Source: Solirubrobacterales bacterium (GTDB lineage Bacteria; Actinomycetota; Thermoleophilia; Solirubrobacterales; Solirubrobacteraceae). From it: 6,314 nucleotides of DNA. Every line of letters starts with the position of its first letter. The first letter of the stretch is position 1. Below, in pieces: positions 1-4,915 of the stretch. The stretch spans positions 1 to 6,314 of the forward strand of contig PMKB01000060.1 of assembly GCA_003157595.1 (NCBI GenBank), read 5' to 3'. The notes under the pieces were generated by a model. That model ran no database searches. It had not been told where the DNA came from and was given only the letters and a program-made list of their open reading frames with translations. Both the position numbers and the translations under genes were made by a program.

Positions 1-791
1 TCGTAGCGCTTGGGGTCGAAGAAGAGGCCCTTGAGCATGGCCGTGGCGCCGTCGAGCGTCGGCGGCTCGCCGGGGCGCTGCTTGCGGAAGAGCTCGACCA
101 GCGCCTCTTCCTGGGAGCCGGTGGTGTCCTTCTCGACCGTGTTGCGCATGTAGACCGAGTCGTCGAAGAGGGCGAGCAGCTCTTCGTTGCTGCCGTAGCC
201 CATCGCGCGCAGAAGCACCGTGACCGGGAACTTGCGCTTGCGGTCGATGCGGACGTTGACGGTGCCCTTCTTGTCGATCTCCAGCTCGAGCCAGGAGCCG
301 CGGGCCGGCATCAGGTTGGCGACGAAGACCTGCTTCTCGCGGTCCTTCGGCTCCATCAGATAGGCGCCGGGCGAACGCACGAGCTGGGTCACGACGACGC
401 GCTCGGTCCCATTGATGATGAAGGTGCCGCGCTCGGTCATCCACGGGAAGTCGCCCATGAACACCGACTGCTCGCGGATCTCGCCCGTCTCGCGGTTGAT
501 GAACGCGACGGTGACCGTCAGCGGTCGCGCGTAGGTGAGGTCCTTCTCGCGGCACTCGTCGATCGGGGCGACGACCTGGTCGAAGACGAACTGGCCGAAC
601 TGGACGGCGAGGTTTCCGGTGTAGTCCTCGATCGGCGAGATGTCGTCGATCGTTTCACGCAGCCCACCCTTGTTGGGCTCGGTGAGCCACTCGAATGAGC
701 GGCGCTGGATGTCAATGAGGTTCGGGACGTCAAGCGATTTGTTCAGACGCGCGAAGTTACGGCGCGTCCGAGGGACGTAGGCAGCAGCCAA
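1..791 (-). CDS. rpoB: RNA polymerase beta subunit, N-terminal part (cut by window edge)
   Basis: This is the 5' end of the gene for the catalytic beta subunit of RNA polymerase; 263 codons are visible and the frame runs off the left edge, so about three quarters of the protein is missing. Translation from TTG at 791 gives MAAAYVPRTRRNFARLNKSL, followed by the conserved LIDIQRRSFEWL (25-36), the GDFPWMTERGTFIINGTERV stretch (113-132) and VVTQLVRSPG (133-142). The last segment matches the N-terminal rifampicin-contact region of E. coli RpoB (V146-Q148-R151), and the equivalent Val, Gln and Arg are all present, so nothing here predicts resistance. TTG was chosen because AGGAG sits 7 bases upstream (799-803) and the N-terminus aligns with the family. 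It is the last visible gene of the ribosomal-protein operon, separated from rplL by a 291-base structured leader. The identification is secure; the start is likely. Confidence 0.97.
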   Translation of the reverse strand, partial: MAAAYVPRTRRNFARLNKSLDVPNLIDIQRRSFEWLTEPNKGGLRETIDDISPIEDYTGNLAVQFGQFVFDQVVAPIDECREKDLTYARPLTVTVAFINRETGEIREQSVFMGDFPWMTERGTFIINGTERVVVTQLVRSPGAYLMEPKDREKQVFVANLMPARGSWLELEIDKKGTVNVRIDRKRKFPVTVLLRAMGYGSNEELLALFDDSVYMRNTVEKDTTGSQEEALVELFRKQRPGEPPTLDGATAMLKGLFFDPKRY

Positions 792-798
792 GATGCGA

Positions 799-803
799 CT
801 CCT
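799..803 (-). promoter_or_regulatory. Shine-Dalgarno site of rpoB
   Basis: AGGAG on the minus strand lies 7 bases before the TTG at 791. It decides in favour of the non-ATG start, as no nearby in-frame ATG or GTG gives a better RpoB N-terminus. Confidence 0.8.
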
Positions 804-858
804 GAGGGGTCGAGAGGCGGACAAACGAGAGCGCGAAGGCGCAGAGGAATAAATCCTA

Positions 859-875
859 GCACAGCGAAGCTGTGC
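859..875 (-). terminator. candidate attenuator hairpin before rpoB
   Basis: On the minus strand, GCACAGC and GCTGTGC form a perfect 7-bp stem around a TTC loop. It is followed by TAGGATTTATT (848-858), the most T-rich stretch of the leader but not a clean T tract. It lies about 57 bases before the rpoB Shine-Dalgarno site. A weak or partial terminator is plausible; strength cannot be judged from sequence alone. Confidence 0.4.
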
Positions 876-917
876 CCCCTCGAGGGCGGCCAACGCTCAC
901 GGACCCCGCTCCTCAAT

Positions 918-938
918 CGCCGCGTATGTGGCGCGGCG
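918..938 (-). other. hairpin in rplL-rpoB leader
   Basis: CGCCGCG (918-924) and CGCGGCG (932-938) form a perfect 7-bp G/C stem with a 7-base loop. No T tract follows. It is the middle one of three hairpins and could be an RNA processing or stability element; no function is demonstrated by the sequence. Confidence 0.35.
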
Positions 939-1034
939 GTGAACTGCTCGGAGCGGCTTCGACTATCGGTCGGCATGGCAACTGTAGCGGAATTTGCGGC
1001 GTTCGTGGTGGTTATGGCCGGACGTCCCACGACC

Positions 1035-1059
1035 GAGGGCCCCGCCTCCCGGGGCCCTC
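1035..1059 (-). terminator. strong hairpin just downstream of rplL
   Basis: GAGGGCCCC (1035-1043) and GGGGCCCTC (1051-1059) form a perfect 9-bp G/C-rich stem with a 7-base loop, beginning 23 bases after the rplL stop in the transcript. There is no T tract behind it (the minus strand continues GGTCGTGGGA), so it is not a standard intrinsic terminator. It may be a partial terminator, an RNase III-type processing site or a 3'-end stabiliser that lets L7/L12 be made in excess over RpoB. Confidence 0.45.
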
Positions 1060-1082
1060 TCCAACCGACTGCGATGGCCGGG

Positions 1083-1466
1083 CTACTTGATCTCGACGGT
1101 GGCGCCGGCCTCTTCCAGCTCCTGCTTGAGCTTGTCGGCCTCGTCGCGATCGATTCCCTCCTTGACCGCCCGGGGCGCCTCGTCGACGAGCGCCTTGGCC
1201 TCCTTCAGGCCCAGGCCGGTCGCCGCCCGCACGACCTTGATCACCTGGATCTTCTTGTCGCCGGTCGCAGCGAGGTGCACGGTGAAGGCCGTCTGCTCCT
1301 CCGCCTCCTCCTCGGCTGCGCCGCTGCCGCCGCCGGCCGGAGCCGCCGCCGCCACGGCGGTCGCCGAGACGCCGAAGGCCTCCTCGAGCGCCTTGATCCG
1401 CTCCGCGAGCTCGAGCACCGAGATGCCCTTGAGCTCGTCGATCCATGCCTCTGTGCTGGTAGCCAT
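1083..1466 (-). CDS. rplL: 50S ribosomal protein L7/L12
   Basis: This encodes the multi-copy stalk protein of the large ribosomal subunit, which recruits and stimulates the translational GTPases (EF-Tu, EF-G). The 127-residue product has the normal family length and layout: an N-terminal dimerisation and L10-binding helix pair (about 1-35), an Ala/Gly/Glu hinge (about 36-57) and the globular C-terminal domain (58-127) with the conserved [20 protein letters not shown] stretch (71-90) that contacts the factors. The start is ATG at 1466, only 2 bases after the rplJ stop, with AAGGAG 8 bases upstream inside the last rplJ codons, so translation is probably coupled to L10. A strong hairpin follows 23 bases after the stop. 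The identification is secure. Confidence 0.98.
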   Translation of the reverse strand: MATSTEAWIDELKGISVLELAERIKALEEAFGVSATAVAAAAPAGGGSGAAEEEAEEQTAFTVHLAATGDKKIQVIKVVRAATGLGLKEAKALVDEAPRAVKEGIDRDEADKLKQELEEAGATVEIK

Positions 1467-1468
1467 CG

Positions 1469-2458
1469 CTAGTTCTCCTTTGATTCGTCAGTTTCGGGGG
1501 CCGGCTCGCCGGCCTCCTCAAGCTCGTTGGTCGTGTCCGCCTCGCCGTCCGCCTCGCCGTCCGCCTGCGGCACAGCCTCCGCCTCCACCGCGGGCGGCTG
1601 CGCCTGCGCCTCGACGTCCGCCTCGGGCGCAGAGTCCGCCGCAGGGTCCGCCTCGGGCTCGGGCGCAGAGTCCGCCTCGGGCGCAGACTCAGCCTCCGCC
1701 TCCACCGCAGGGTCCGCCTCGGGCTCGGGCACAGCCTCCGCCTCCGGCGCAGAGTCCGCCGCGGGCGCAGACTCAGCCTCCTCCGCCGGCGCAGAGTCCG
1801 CCTCAGCCGCAGGCTCAGCCTCGGCCTGCGGCGCAGAGTCCGCCTCGCCCGCGGGCGCCTGGACCTCGGTCTCCTGCGCGGGCTCGGCCCCGCTCGCGTC
1901 CTCACTCGCATCCGCCGTCGCCGGTGCGGCCTCAGCCGGGACGCCGCCCCGCTGCTCGAGCACGCCGCCGAGCCCGACGGCAAGGCCGCCGATCAGCGCG
2001 GCCAGCGTGCGGGCGAGCCCGGCTATCGGGCTCGCCACGAGTCCGACGAGCTGTCCGTAGAGGACCTCGCGCGACGGCAGGCGCGAGATCTGACCGACCT
2101 CCGCCGCCGACAGCGTGGCGCCGTCCATCAGGCCGCCCTTGAAGGCGAGCAGCTGGGTCGTGCGGGCGAAGTCGGAAATCGCCTTGGCGGCCGCGGCGGC
2201 GTCGCCGCGGATGAAGGTCAGCGCGGTCGGGCCCTCGAGCAGCGGCCGTAGCTCCTGCGCGCCGGCTTGGTCGGCGGCCCGCTCGGTCAGCGAGTTCTTG
2301 ACGACGCGGAAGCTCGCATCGCAGTCGCGCAGGCGAGCGCGCAGGGCATCGGCCTGCGCCACGGTGATGCCGCGGTAGTCGACCGCGAAAACGGCCTGCG
2401 ATGCTTTGATGTCGGCGGCGATCTGCTCGATCACCGCGGCCTTCTGGTCTCGGTTCAT
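1469..2458 (-). CDS. rplJ: 50S ribosomal protein L10 with long acidic repeat tail
   Basis: L10 anchors L7/L12 dimers to the ribosome near L11, and in many bacteria represses its own operon by binding the mRNA leader. Residues 1-170 are a complete normal L10: the N-terminal RNA-binding domain ([20 protein letters not shown] onward, [10 protein letters not shown] at 52-61, TFIRGD at 81-86), then the long C-terminal helix (about 137-169) that carries L7/L12. The usual protein would end near here at about 165-180 residues. This one continues to 329. Residues 171-329 are a low-complexity Ala/Glu/Asp/Pro tail with 49 acidic residues and a single basic one (K327), including five ADSAP and two ESAP motifs. 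No frameshift separates core and tail, and the frame ends directly at rplL. Start ATG at 2458 has AGGAG 5 bases upstream. The core identification is secure; the tail's function is unknown. Confidence 0.96.
   Translation of the reverse strand: MNRDQKAAVIEQIAADIKASQAVFAVDYRGITVAQADALRARLRDCDASFRVVKNSLTERAADQAGAQELRPLLEGPTALTFIRGDAAAAAKAISDFARTTQLLAFKGGLMDGATLSAAEVGQISRLPSREVLYGQLVGLVASPIAGLARTLAALIGGLAVGLGGVLEQRGGVPAEAAPATADASEDASGAEPAQETEVQAPAGEADSAPQAEAEPAAEADSAPAEEAESAPAADSAPEAEAVPEPEADPAVEAEAESAPEADSAPEPEADPAADSAPEADVEAQAQPPAVEAEAVPQADGEADGEADTTNELEEAGEPAPETDESKEN
1472..1945 (-). repeat. acidic ADSAP-type repeat region of L10 (coding repeat)
   Basis: This covers the codons for L10 residues 171-329, just upstream of the stop. 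The plus-strand 14-mer GCGCAGAGTCCGCC occurs exactly five times, at 1627-1640, 1663-1676, 1747-1760, 1789-1802 and 1831-1844, each encoding Ala-Asp-Ser-Ala on the minus strand. Degenerate versions (GCAGACTCAGCC, GCAGGGTCCGCC) lie between them. The near-identical DNA copies suggest expansion by slippage or unequal recombination rather than only protein-level convergence. Confidence 0.85.
1475..1480 (-). promoter_or_regulatory. Shine-Dalgarno site of rplL inside rplJ
   Basis: AAGGAG on the minus strand, 8 bases before the rplL ATG. It is encoded by the Lys-Glu codons at the very end of rplJ (residues 327-328), so the two reading frames share this site. That lysine is the only basic residue in the acidic tail of L10. 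Confidence 0.85.
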
Positions 2459-2463
2459 GAAAG

Positions 2464-2468
2464 CTCCT
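2464..2468 (-). promoter_or_regulatory. Shine-Dalgarno site of rplJ
   Basis: AGGAG on the minus strand, 5 bases before the rplJ ATG at 2458. It lies in the 51-base rplA-rplJ gap, the only sizeable gap inside the ribosomal block. Confidence 0.75.
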
Positions 2469-2504
2469 ATCCCGGACTTAGGGCTCGCCGGGGGTCTTCG
2501 GAGT

Positions 2505-2532
2505 AGGCGCTACGCAGCGACTGCGGGCGCCT
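2505..2532 (-). other. hairpin across the rplA stop, upstream of rplJ
   Basis: On the minus strand AGGCGC pairs with GCGCCT (2527-2532 with 2505-2510). Inside it, CGCAG pairs with CTGCG (2521-2525 with 2513-2517) around a TCG loop; the two stems are joined by a C / TA internal loop. The structure includes the rplA stop codon and lies about 46 bases upstream of the rplJ ATG. A second, weaker 5-bp stem (2471-2475/2488-2492) lies between it and the rplJ ribosome-binding site. L10 leaders in other bacteria bind L10-L12 in this position, but I cannot match the known consensus fold by eye. Confidence 0.35.
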
Positions 2533-3235
2533 CCTCGACGATGTCGCGGGTACGCGTGGGATCGACCTTGATCCCGGGCCCCTGGGTTGAGGCGATCGTG
2601 ATCGAGCGCAGGTAGCGCCCCTTGGCGGCCGAGGGCTTGGCGCGGATGACCTCCTCGATCACCGCCGCGTAGTTTTCGAGCAGCGCGCGAGCCTCGAAGC
2701 TGCGCTTGCCGATCACCAGGTGCACGATCGCGGTCCGGTCGGTGCGGTACTCGACCTTGCCGGACTTGGACTCCTCGACGGCCTTGCGAACGTCGGTCGT
2801 GACCGTGCCCACCTTGGGGTTGGGCATCTTCCCGGACGGCCCGAGAATGCGCCCGAGGCGCCCGACGATCGGCATCATGTCCGGCGTCGCGATCGCGACG
2901 TCGAAGTCGGTGAAGCCCTCCTCCACGCGCTTGGCGAGGTCCTCGGCGCCGACGAAGTCCGCGCCCGCCTCCTGCGCTTCGCGCGCCGCGTCGCCCTGTG
3001 CGAAGACGGCGATGGTGACGTCACGGCCGAGGCCGTTGGGCAGCGCGATCGTGCCGCGCAGCTGCTCGTCGGCGTGGCGCACGTTCAGGCCGGTGCGGAT
3101 GTGCACCTCGATCGACTCGTCGAACTTGGCGTTCGCCGTGCGCTTGACCGCGGCGATCGCCTCGGCCGGCGAATGCTCGTGTTCGGGGTCGATGCCGCCA
3201 CGAGATTCAAGGATGCGCTTGCCCCGGCCGGCCAT
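2510..3235 (-). CDS. rplA: 50S ribosomal protein L1
   Basis: L1 forms the mobile stalk on the E-site side of the large subunit, helps release deacylated tRNA, and in many bacteria represses the rplK-rplA messenger. The 241-residue product is of normal length (family about 230-235) and carries the L1 hallmark PIVGRLGRILGPSGKMPNPK (122-141) followed by VGTVT, as well as the domain I elements KFDESIEVHIRTGLNV (37-52) and LRGTIALPNGLGRDV (59-73). The ATG at 3235 overlaps the rplK stop by one base (TGATG). No good Shine-Dalgarno site precedes it, so translation is probably coupled to rplK. It ends in an Ala-rich EEAPAVAA tail. The identification is secure. Confidence 0.98.
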   Translation of the reverse strand: MAGRGKRILESRGGIDPEHEHSPAEAIAAVKRTANAKFDESIEVHIRTGLNVRHADEQLRGTIALPNGLGRDVTIAVFAQGDAAREAQEAGADFVGAEDLAKRVEEGFTDFDVAIATPDMMPIVGRLGRILGPSGKMPNPKVGTVTTDVRKAVEESKSGKVEYRTDRTAIVHLVIGKRSFEARALLENYAAVIEEVIRAKPSAAKGRYLRSITIASTQGPGIKVDPTRTRDIVEEAPAVAA

Positions 3236-3657
3236 CAGACCACGTCCACGCCCATTGAGCGCGCCGTTCCCGCGATGATCTGCGTGGCGGCGTCCAGGTC
3301 GTTCGCGTTCAGGTCGGCGAACTTCTGCTCGGCGATCGTCCGCAGCTGCGCGCGCGTGATCGTGCCGACCTTGTTGCGATTCGGCTCCGCCGAGCCCTTG
3401 TCGAGCGAGAGCGCCTTGCGGATCAGGTCCGCGGCCGGCGGCGTCTTGGTGATGAAGGTGAACGAGCGGTCCTCATAGACGGTGATCACGACCGGGATGA
3501 CGGTGCCCGCGTCCTGCTGGGTCTGCGCGTTGAACGCCTTGCAGAACTCCATGATGTTGATGCCGTGCTGGCCCAGCGCAGGGCCGACCGGCGGTGCCGG
3601 CGAGGCAGCGCCGCCAACGGCCTGCAGCTTGATCGTGGTGAGAACTTTCTTTGCCAT
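3235..3657 (-). CDS. rplK: 50S ribosomal protein L11
   Basis: L11 binds the GTPase-associated centre of 23S rRNA at the base of the stalk and is needed for RelA-type sensing of uncharged tRNA and for thiopeptide binding. The 140-residue product matches the family length. It contains the N-terminal proline-rich segment [20 protein letters not shown] (19-38) with the switch prolines at 20, 22 and 23, the [12 protein letters not shown] segment (68-79), and the C-terminal rRNA-binding domain with [10 protein letters not shown] (95-104) and [16 protein letters not shown] (124-139). The start is ATG at 3657, 6 bases after the nusG stop; the upstream Shine-Dalgarno match is weak, so it may rely on coupling to nusG. 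The stop overlaps the rplA start by one base. Confidence 0.98.
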   Translation of the reverse strand: MAKKVLTTIKLQAVGGAASPAPPVGPALGQHGINIMEFCKAFNAQTQQDAGTVIPVVITVYEDRSFTFITKTPPAADLIRKALSLDKGSAEPNRNKVGTITRAQLRTIAEQKFADLNANDLDAATQIIAGTARSMGVDVV

Positions 3658-3663
3658 CGTGCT

Positions 3664-4185
3664 CTAGAGCTTCTTGACCTGGTCGAAGCCGACCTCGACC
3701 GGCGTCTCGCGCCCGAAGATTGATACCAGCACCTTGAGCCGGGCGGCGTCCTCGTTGATCTCCGAGATCTCGCCGGAGAAGTCCGCGAGCGGGCCGGAGA
3801 TCACCTTGACAGACTCGCCGATCGCGAAGCTGGCGCGCGTGCGCTCGCGCACCGCGACCTCCTTCTTCAACAGGCGGTCGACCTCCATCTGGGTGAGCGG
3901 CACCGGCTCGTTGGAGGCCCCGACGAAGCCGGTCACCCCGGGCGTCCCCTTGACGAGCGTCCAGGATTCCTCGTCCAGCTCCATGTTGACCAGCACATAG
4001 CCGGGCATCGTGCGCTTCTCGACGGTCACCTTCTGGTTGTCCTTCATCTCCGAGACCGCCTCGGTCGGCACGACGACCGAGCGCACCGCCCGCTGCTGGC
4101 CGAGCGAGACGATGCGGTGCTCGAGATTCTGCTTGACCTTGTTCTCGTGCCCGGAATAGGTGTTGACGACATACCAGCGAAACAT
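3664..4185 (-). CDS. nusG: transcription termination/antitermination factor NusG
   Basis: NusG bridges RNA polymerase to Rho or to the ribosome and modulates pausing. The 173-residue product has the complete two-domain layout: the NGN domain (1 to about 110) starting MFRWYVVNTYSGHENKV and including RTMPGYVLVNMEL (58-70) and the TPGVTGFVG loop (81-89), then a KOW domain (about 121-173) with GESVKVISGPLADFSGEI (123-140). I chose the ATG at 4185 because it matches the family N-terminus and AGGGA lies 8 bases upstream, overlapping the secE stop region. The frame is open further upstream, but that would run through secE. The protein lacks the long acidic N-terminal extension that many actinobacterial NusG proteins (Streptomyces, Mycobacterium) carry. 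It sits 11 bases after secE. The identification is secure. Confidence 0.97.
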   Translation of the reverse strand: MFRWYVVNTYSGHENKVKQNLEHRIVSLGQQRAVRSVVVPTEAVSEMKDNQKVTVEKRTMPGYVLVNMELDEESWTLVKGTPGVTGFVGASNEPVPLTQMEVDRLLKKEVAVRERTRASFAIGESVKVISGPLADFSGEISEINEDAARLKVLVSIFGRETPVEVGFDQVKKL

Positions 4186-4196
4186 GACCGCGTTCC

Positions 4197-4583
4197 CTAG
4201 ATGATGAAGTTGATGAGCTTGCCGGCGAGGTAGTCGGCGATGCCGAGGAAGATGCCGGTGATCACGACGAAGCCGAGCACGACGCCGGTGGCCTGCGCCA
4301 CCTGCTGGCGGTCGGGCCATTGGACCCGCTGCAGCTCCGCCCAGCTTGCGCGAAGGAAGCCGATGATGCGGTTGCCGGACGGGCGCTGCTGCTCGGCGGC
4401 GACGGCCGGCTCCGCCCGGCCGAATGCGGCGCTCGCCGCACCGAGGTCCTCGTCGCCCGAGTCGGCAAAGGCCACCGGGGGGTCGTCCTCGATCGGCGGC
4501 TTGCCGCCGGCCCCCTGCGGGAACAGCGGATCGACCCGCGGGCCGGGGCGGGGCGTGCGATTGCGTTGGCGGTTACGCGCCAC
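4197..4583 (-). CDS. secE: preprotein translocase subunit SecE
   Basis: SecE clamps and stabilises the SecY export channel in the cytoplasmic membrane. The 128-residue product has a hydrophilic, low-complexity N-terminal extension (about 1-70, rich in Arg/Pro early and in acidic residues and Ala later). The conserved amphipathic cytoplasmic helix IIGFLRASWAELQRVQWPDR (73-92) follows, with the W-x-E-L-x-x-V-x-W-P signature, then one membrane span (about 97-119, GVVLGFVVITGIFLGIADYL). The single-span form with an extended N-terminus is usual for actinobacteria. I chose GTG at 4583 because it is the only suitable start downstream of the rpmG stop and gives MARNRQRNR. No clear Shine-Dalgarno site precedes it, and rpmG ends just 11 bases upstream, so coupling is likely. 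The identification is strong; the start is moderately sure. Confidence 0.93.
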   Translation of the reverse strand: MARNRQRNRTPRPGPRVDPLFPQGAGGKPPIEDDPPVAFADSGDEDLGAASAAFGRAEPAVAAEQQRPSGNRIIGFLRASWAELQRVQWPDRQQVAQATGVVLGFVVITGIFLGIADYLAGKLINFII

Positions 4584-4594
4584 GACACGACTAG

Positions 4595-4759
4595 CTAGCG
4601 GGTTTCCCGGTGGCTTGTGTGCCGCCGGCACCAGCGGCAGTACTTTGCCAGCGTGATGCGATCCGGGTTGTTGCGCTTGCTCTTGTTCGTCTGATAGTTG
4701 CGGCGCTTGCAATCCTCGCATGCGAGGGTCACAGCGATCCGTACGTCTCCGCGGGCCAT
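4595..4759 (-). CDS. rpmG: 50S ribosomal protein L33, zinc-binding type
   Basis: This small large-subunit protein sits near the ribosomal E site. The 54-residue product, [20 protein letters not shown] onward, matches L33 in length and in its core [15 protein letters not shown] (21-35). Two Cys pairs (C14/C17 in CEDC, C41/C44 in CRWC) make it the zinc-ribbon (C+) form rather than the zinc-free paralogue that many actinobacteria make under zinc limitation. The start is ATG at 4759, with GGAAGG 3 bases upstream (a short spacing). It is the first gene of the block, directly upstream of secE, the usual place for rpmG in Gram-positive and actinobacterial genomes. No tRNA gene lies between it and secE. 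The identification is secure. Confidence 0.95.
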   Translation of the reverse strand: MARGDVRIAVTLACEDCKRRNYQTNKSKRNNPDRITLAKYCRWCRRHTSHRETR

Positions 4760-4802
4760 GAGCCTTCCAAGGTCGGTAATTCACTGCTGTCGCCGGGCAA
4801 GG

Positions 4803-4825
4803 AAAAACCCCGCCACGGCGCGAGG
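4803..4825 (-). terminator. terminator-like hairpin in rpmG leader
   Basis: On the minus strand CCTCGC (4820-4825) pairs with GCGGGG (4808-4813), six pairs including one G-T wobble, around the 6-base loop GCCGTG. A run of five T (4803-4807) follows immediately. The RNA form is a short stem plus U5, the layout of an intrinsic terminator, located 44 bases before the rpmG start. It could attenuate the operon or end a minus-strand transcript arriving from the right. The stem is short, so confidence is limited. Confidence 0.4.
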
Positions 4826-4902
4826 TCAACGGAGTGTAGTGGAACGTCTGTCCGCGCGCCCGCACCCCCGCGCTATCGTCACCCGACACCCACTCGAGCC
4901 TC

Positions 4903-4908
4903 GAGGAG
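4903..4908 (+). promoter_or_regulatory. Shine-Dalgarno site of the AIM24 gene
   Basis: GAGGAG lies 7 bases before the ATG at 4916 and fixes that start; the open frame extends far upstream without a comparable site. It overlaps the second of two CTCGAG hexamers (4893-4898 and 4900-4905). Confidence 0.75.
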
Positions 4909-4915
4909 CCCCCGG

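Larger units (their letters stand above)
792..1082 (-). other. rplL-rpoB intergenic leader
   Basis: This 291-base stretch between the rplL stop and the rpoB start contains no convincing gene; open frames across it are short or are extensions of antisense shadows. It holds three perfect hairpins (stems at 1035-1043/1051-1059, 918-924/932-938 and 859-865/869-875). I searched the minus strand for -35/-10 pairs and found only isolated weak hexamers such as TACAGT and GATAGT, so I call no promoter. In E. coli the equivalent interval carries an attenuator and an RNase III processing site that reduce rpoBC expression relative to rplJL; a similar role here is an inference from position. Confidence 0.55.
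4760..4915. other. divergent intergenic region, rpmG / AIM24 gene
   Basis: This 156-base gap must hold the promoter of the minus-strand ribosomal operon and that of the plus-strand AIM24 gene. Candidate elements are weak. On the minus strand there is TACACT (4833-4838), which resembles an actinobacterial -10, without a good -35 at 16-18 bases, and TTGACC (4824-4829), a good -35 without a matching -10. On the plus strand TATCGT (4874-4879) lacks a -35. A terminator-like hairpin lies at 4803-4825. I therefore mark the region without fixing a promoter. Confidence 0.5.

Noticed and set aside
877..886. CCCTCGAGGG palindrome in the rplL-rpoB leader as an operator
   Set aside because: A 10-bp palindrome without loop or second copy is expected by chance in such G/C-rich sequence, and it competes with the better hairpin at 859-875.
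1627..1844. Repeated 14-mers considered as a CRISPR array or tandem-repeat locus
   Set aside because: Repeats are short, spacers are themselves degenerate repeats, all spacings are multiples of three, and the whole stretch is the in-frame L10 tail.
994..2142. Long plus-strand open frame opposite rplL and rplJ, rich in Pro/Arg/Gln repeats
   Set aside because: It is the antisense shadow of the L10 acidic repeats and L7/L12 in G+C-rich DNA. It has no ribosome-binding site or family resemblance, and the opposite strand holds clear ribosomal proteins.
4714..4727. 14-bp palindrome CCTCGCATGCGAGG with the same GCATGC core as the intergenic array
   Set aside because: It lies inside rpmG, where its codons encode the conserved first zinc-binding Cys region (Leu-Ala-Cys-Glu), so coding constraint and chance explain it. 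It is worth counting only in a genome-wide search.
4824..4829. TTGACC on the minus strand as the -35 box of the rpmG operon promoter
   Set aside because: No acceptable -10 follows at 16-18 bases; that spacing falls on the T run of the hairpin. Left as an isolated hexamer.
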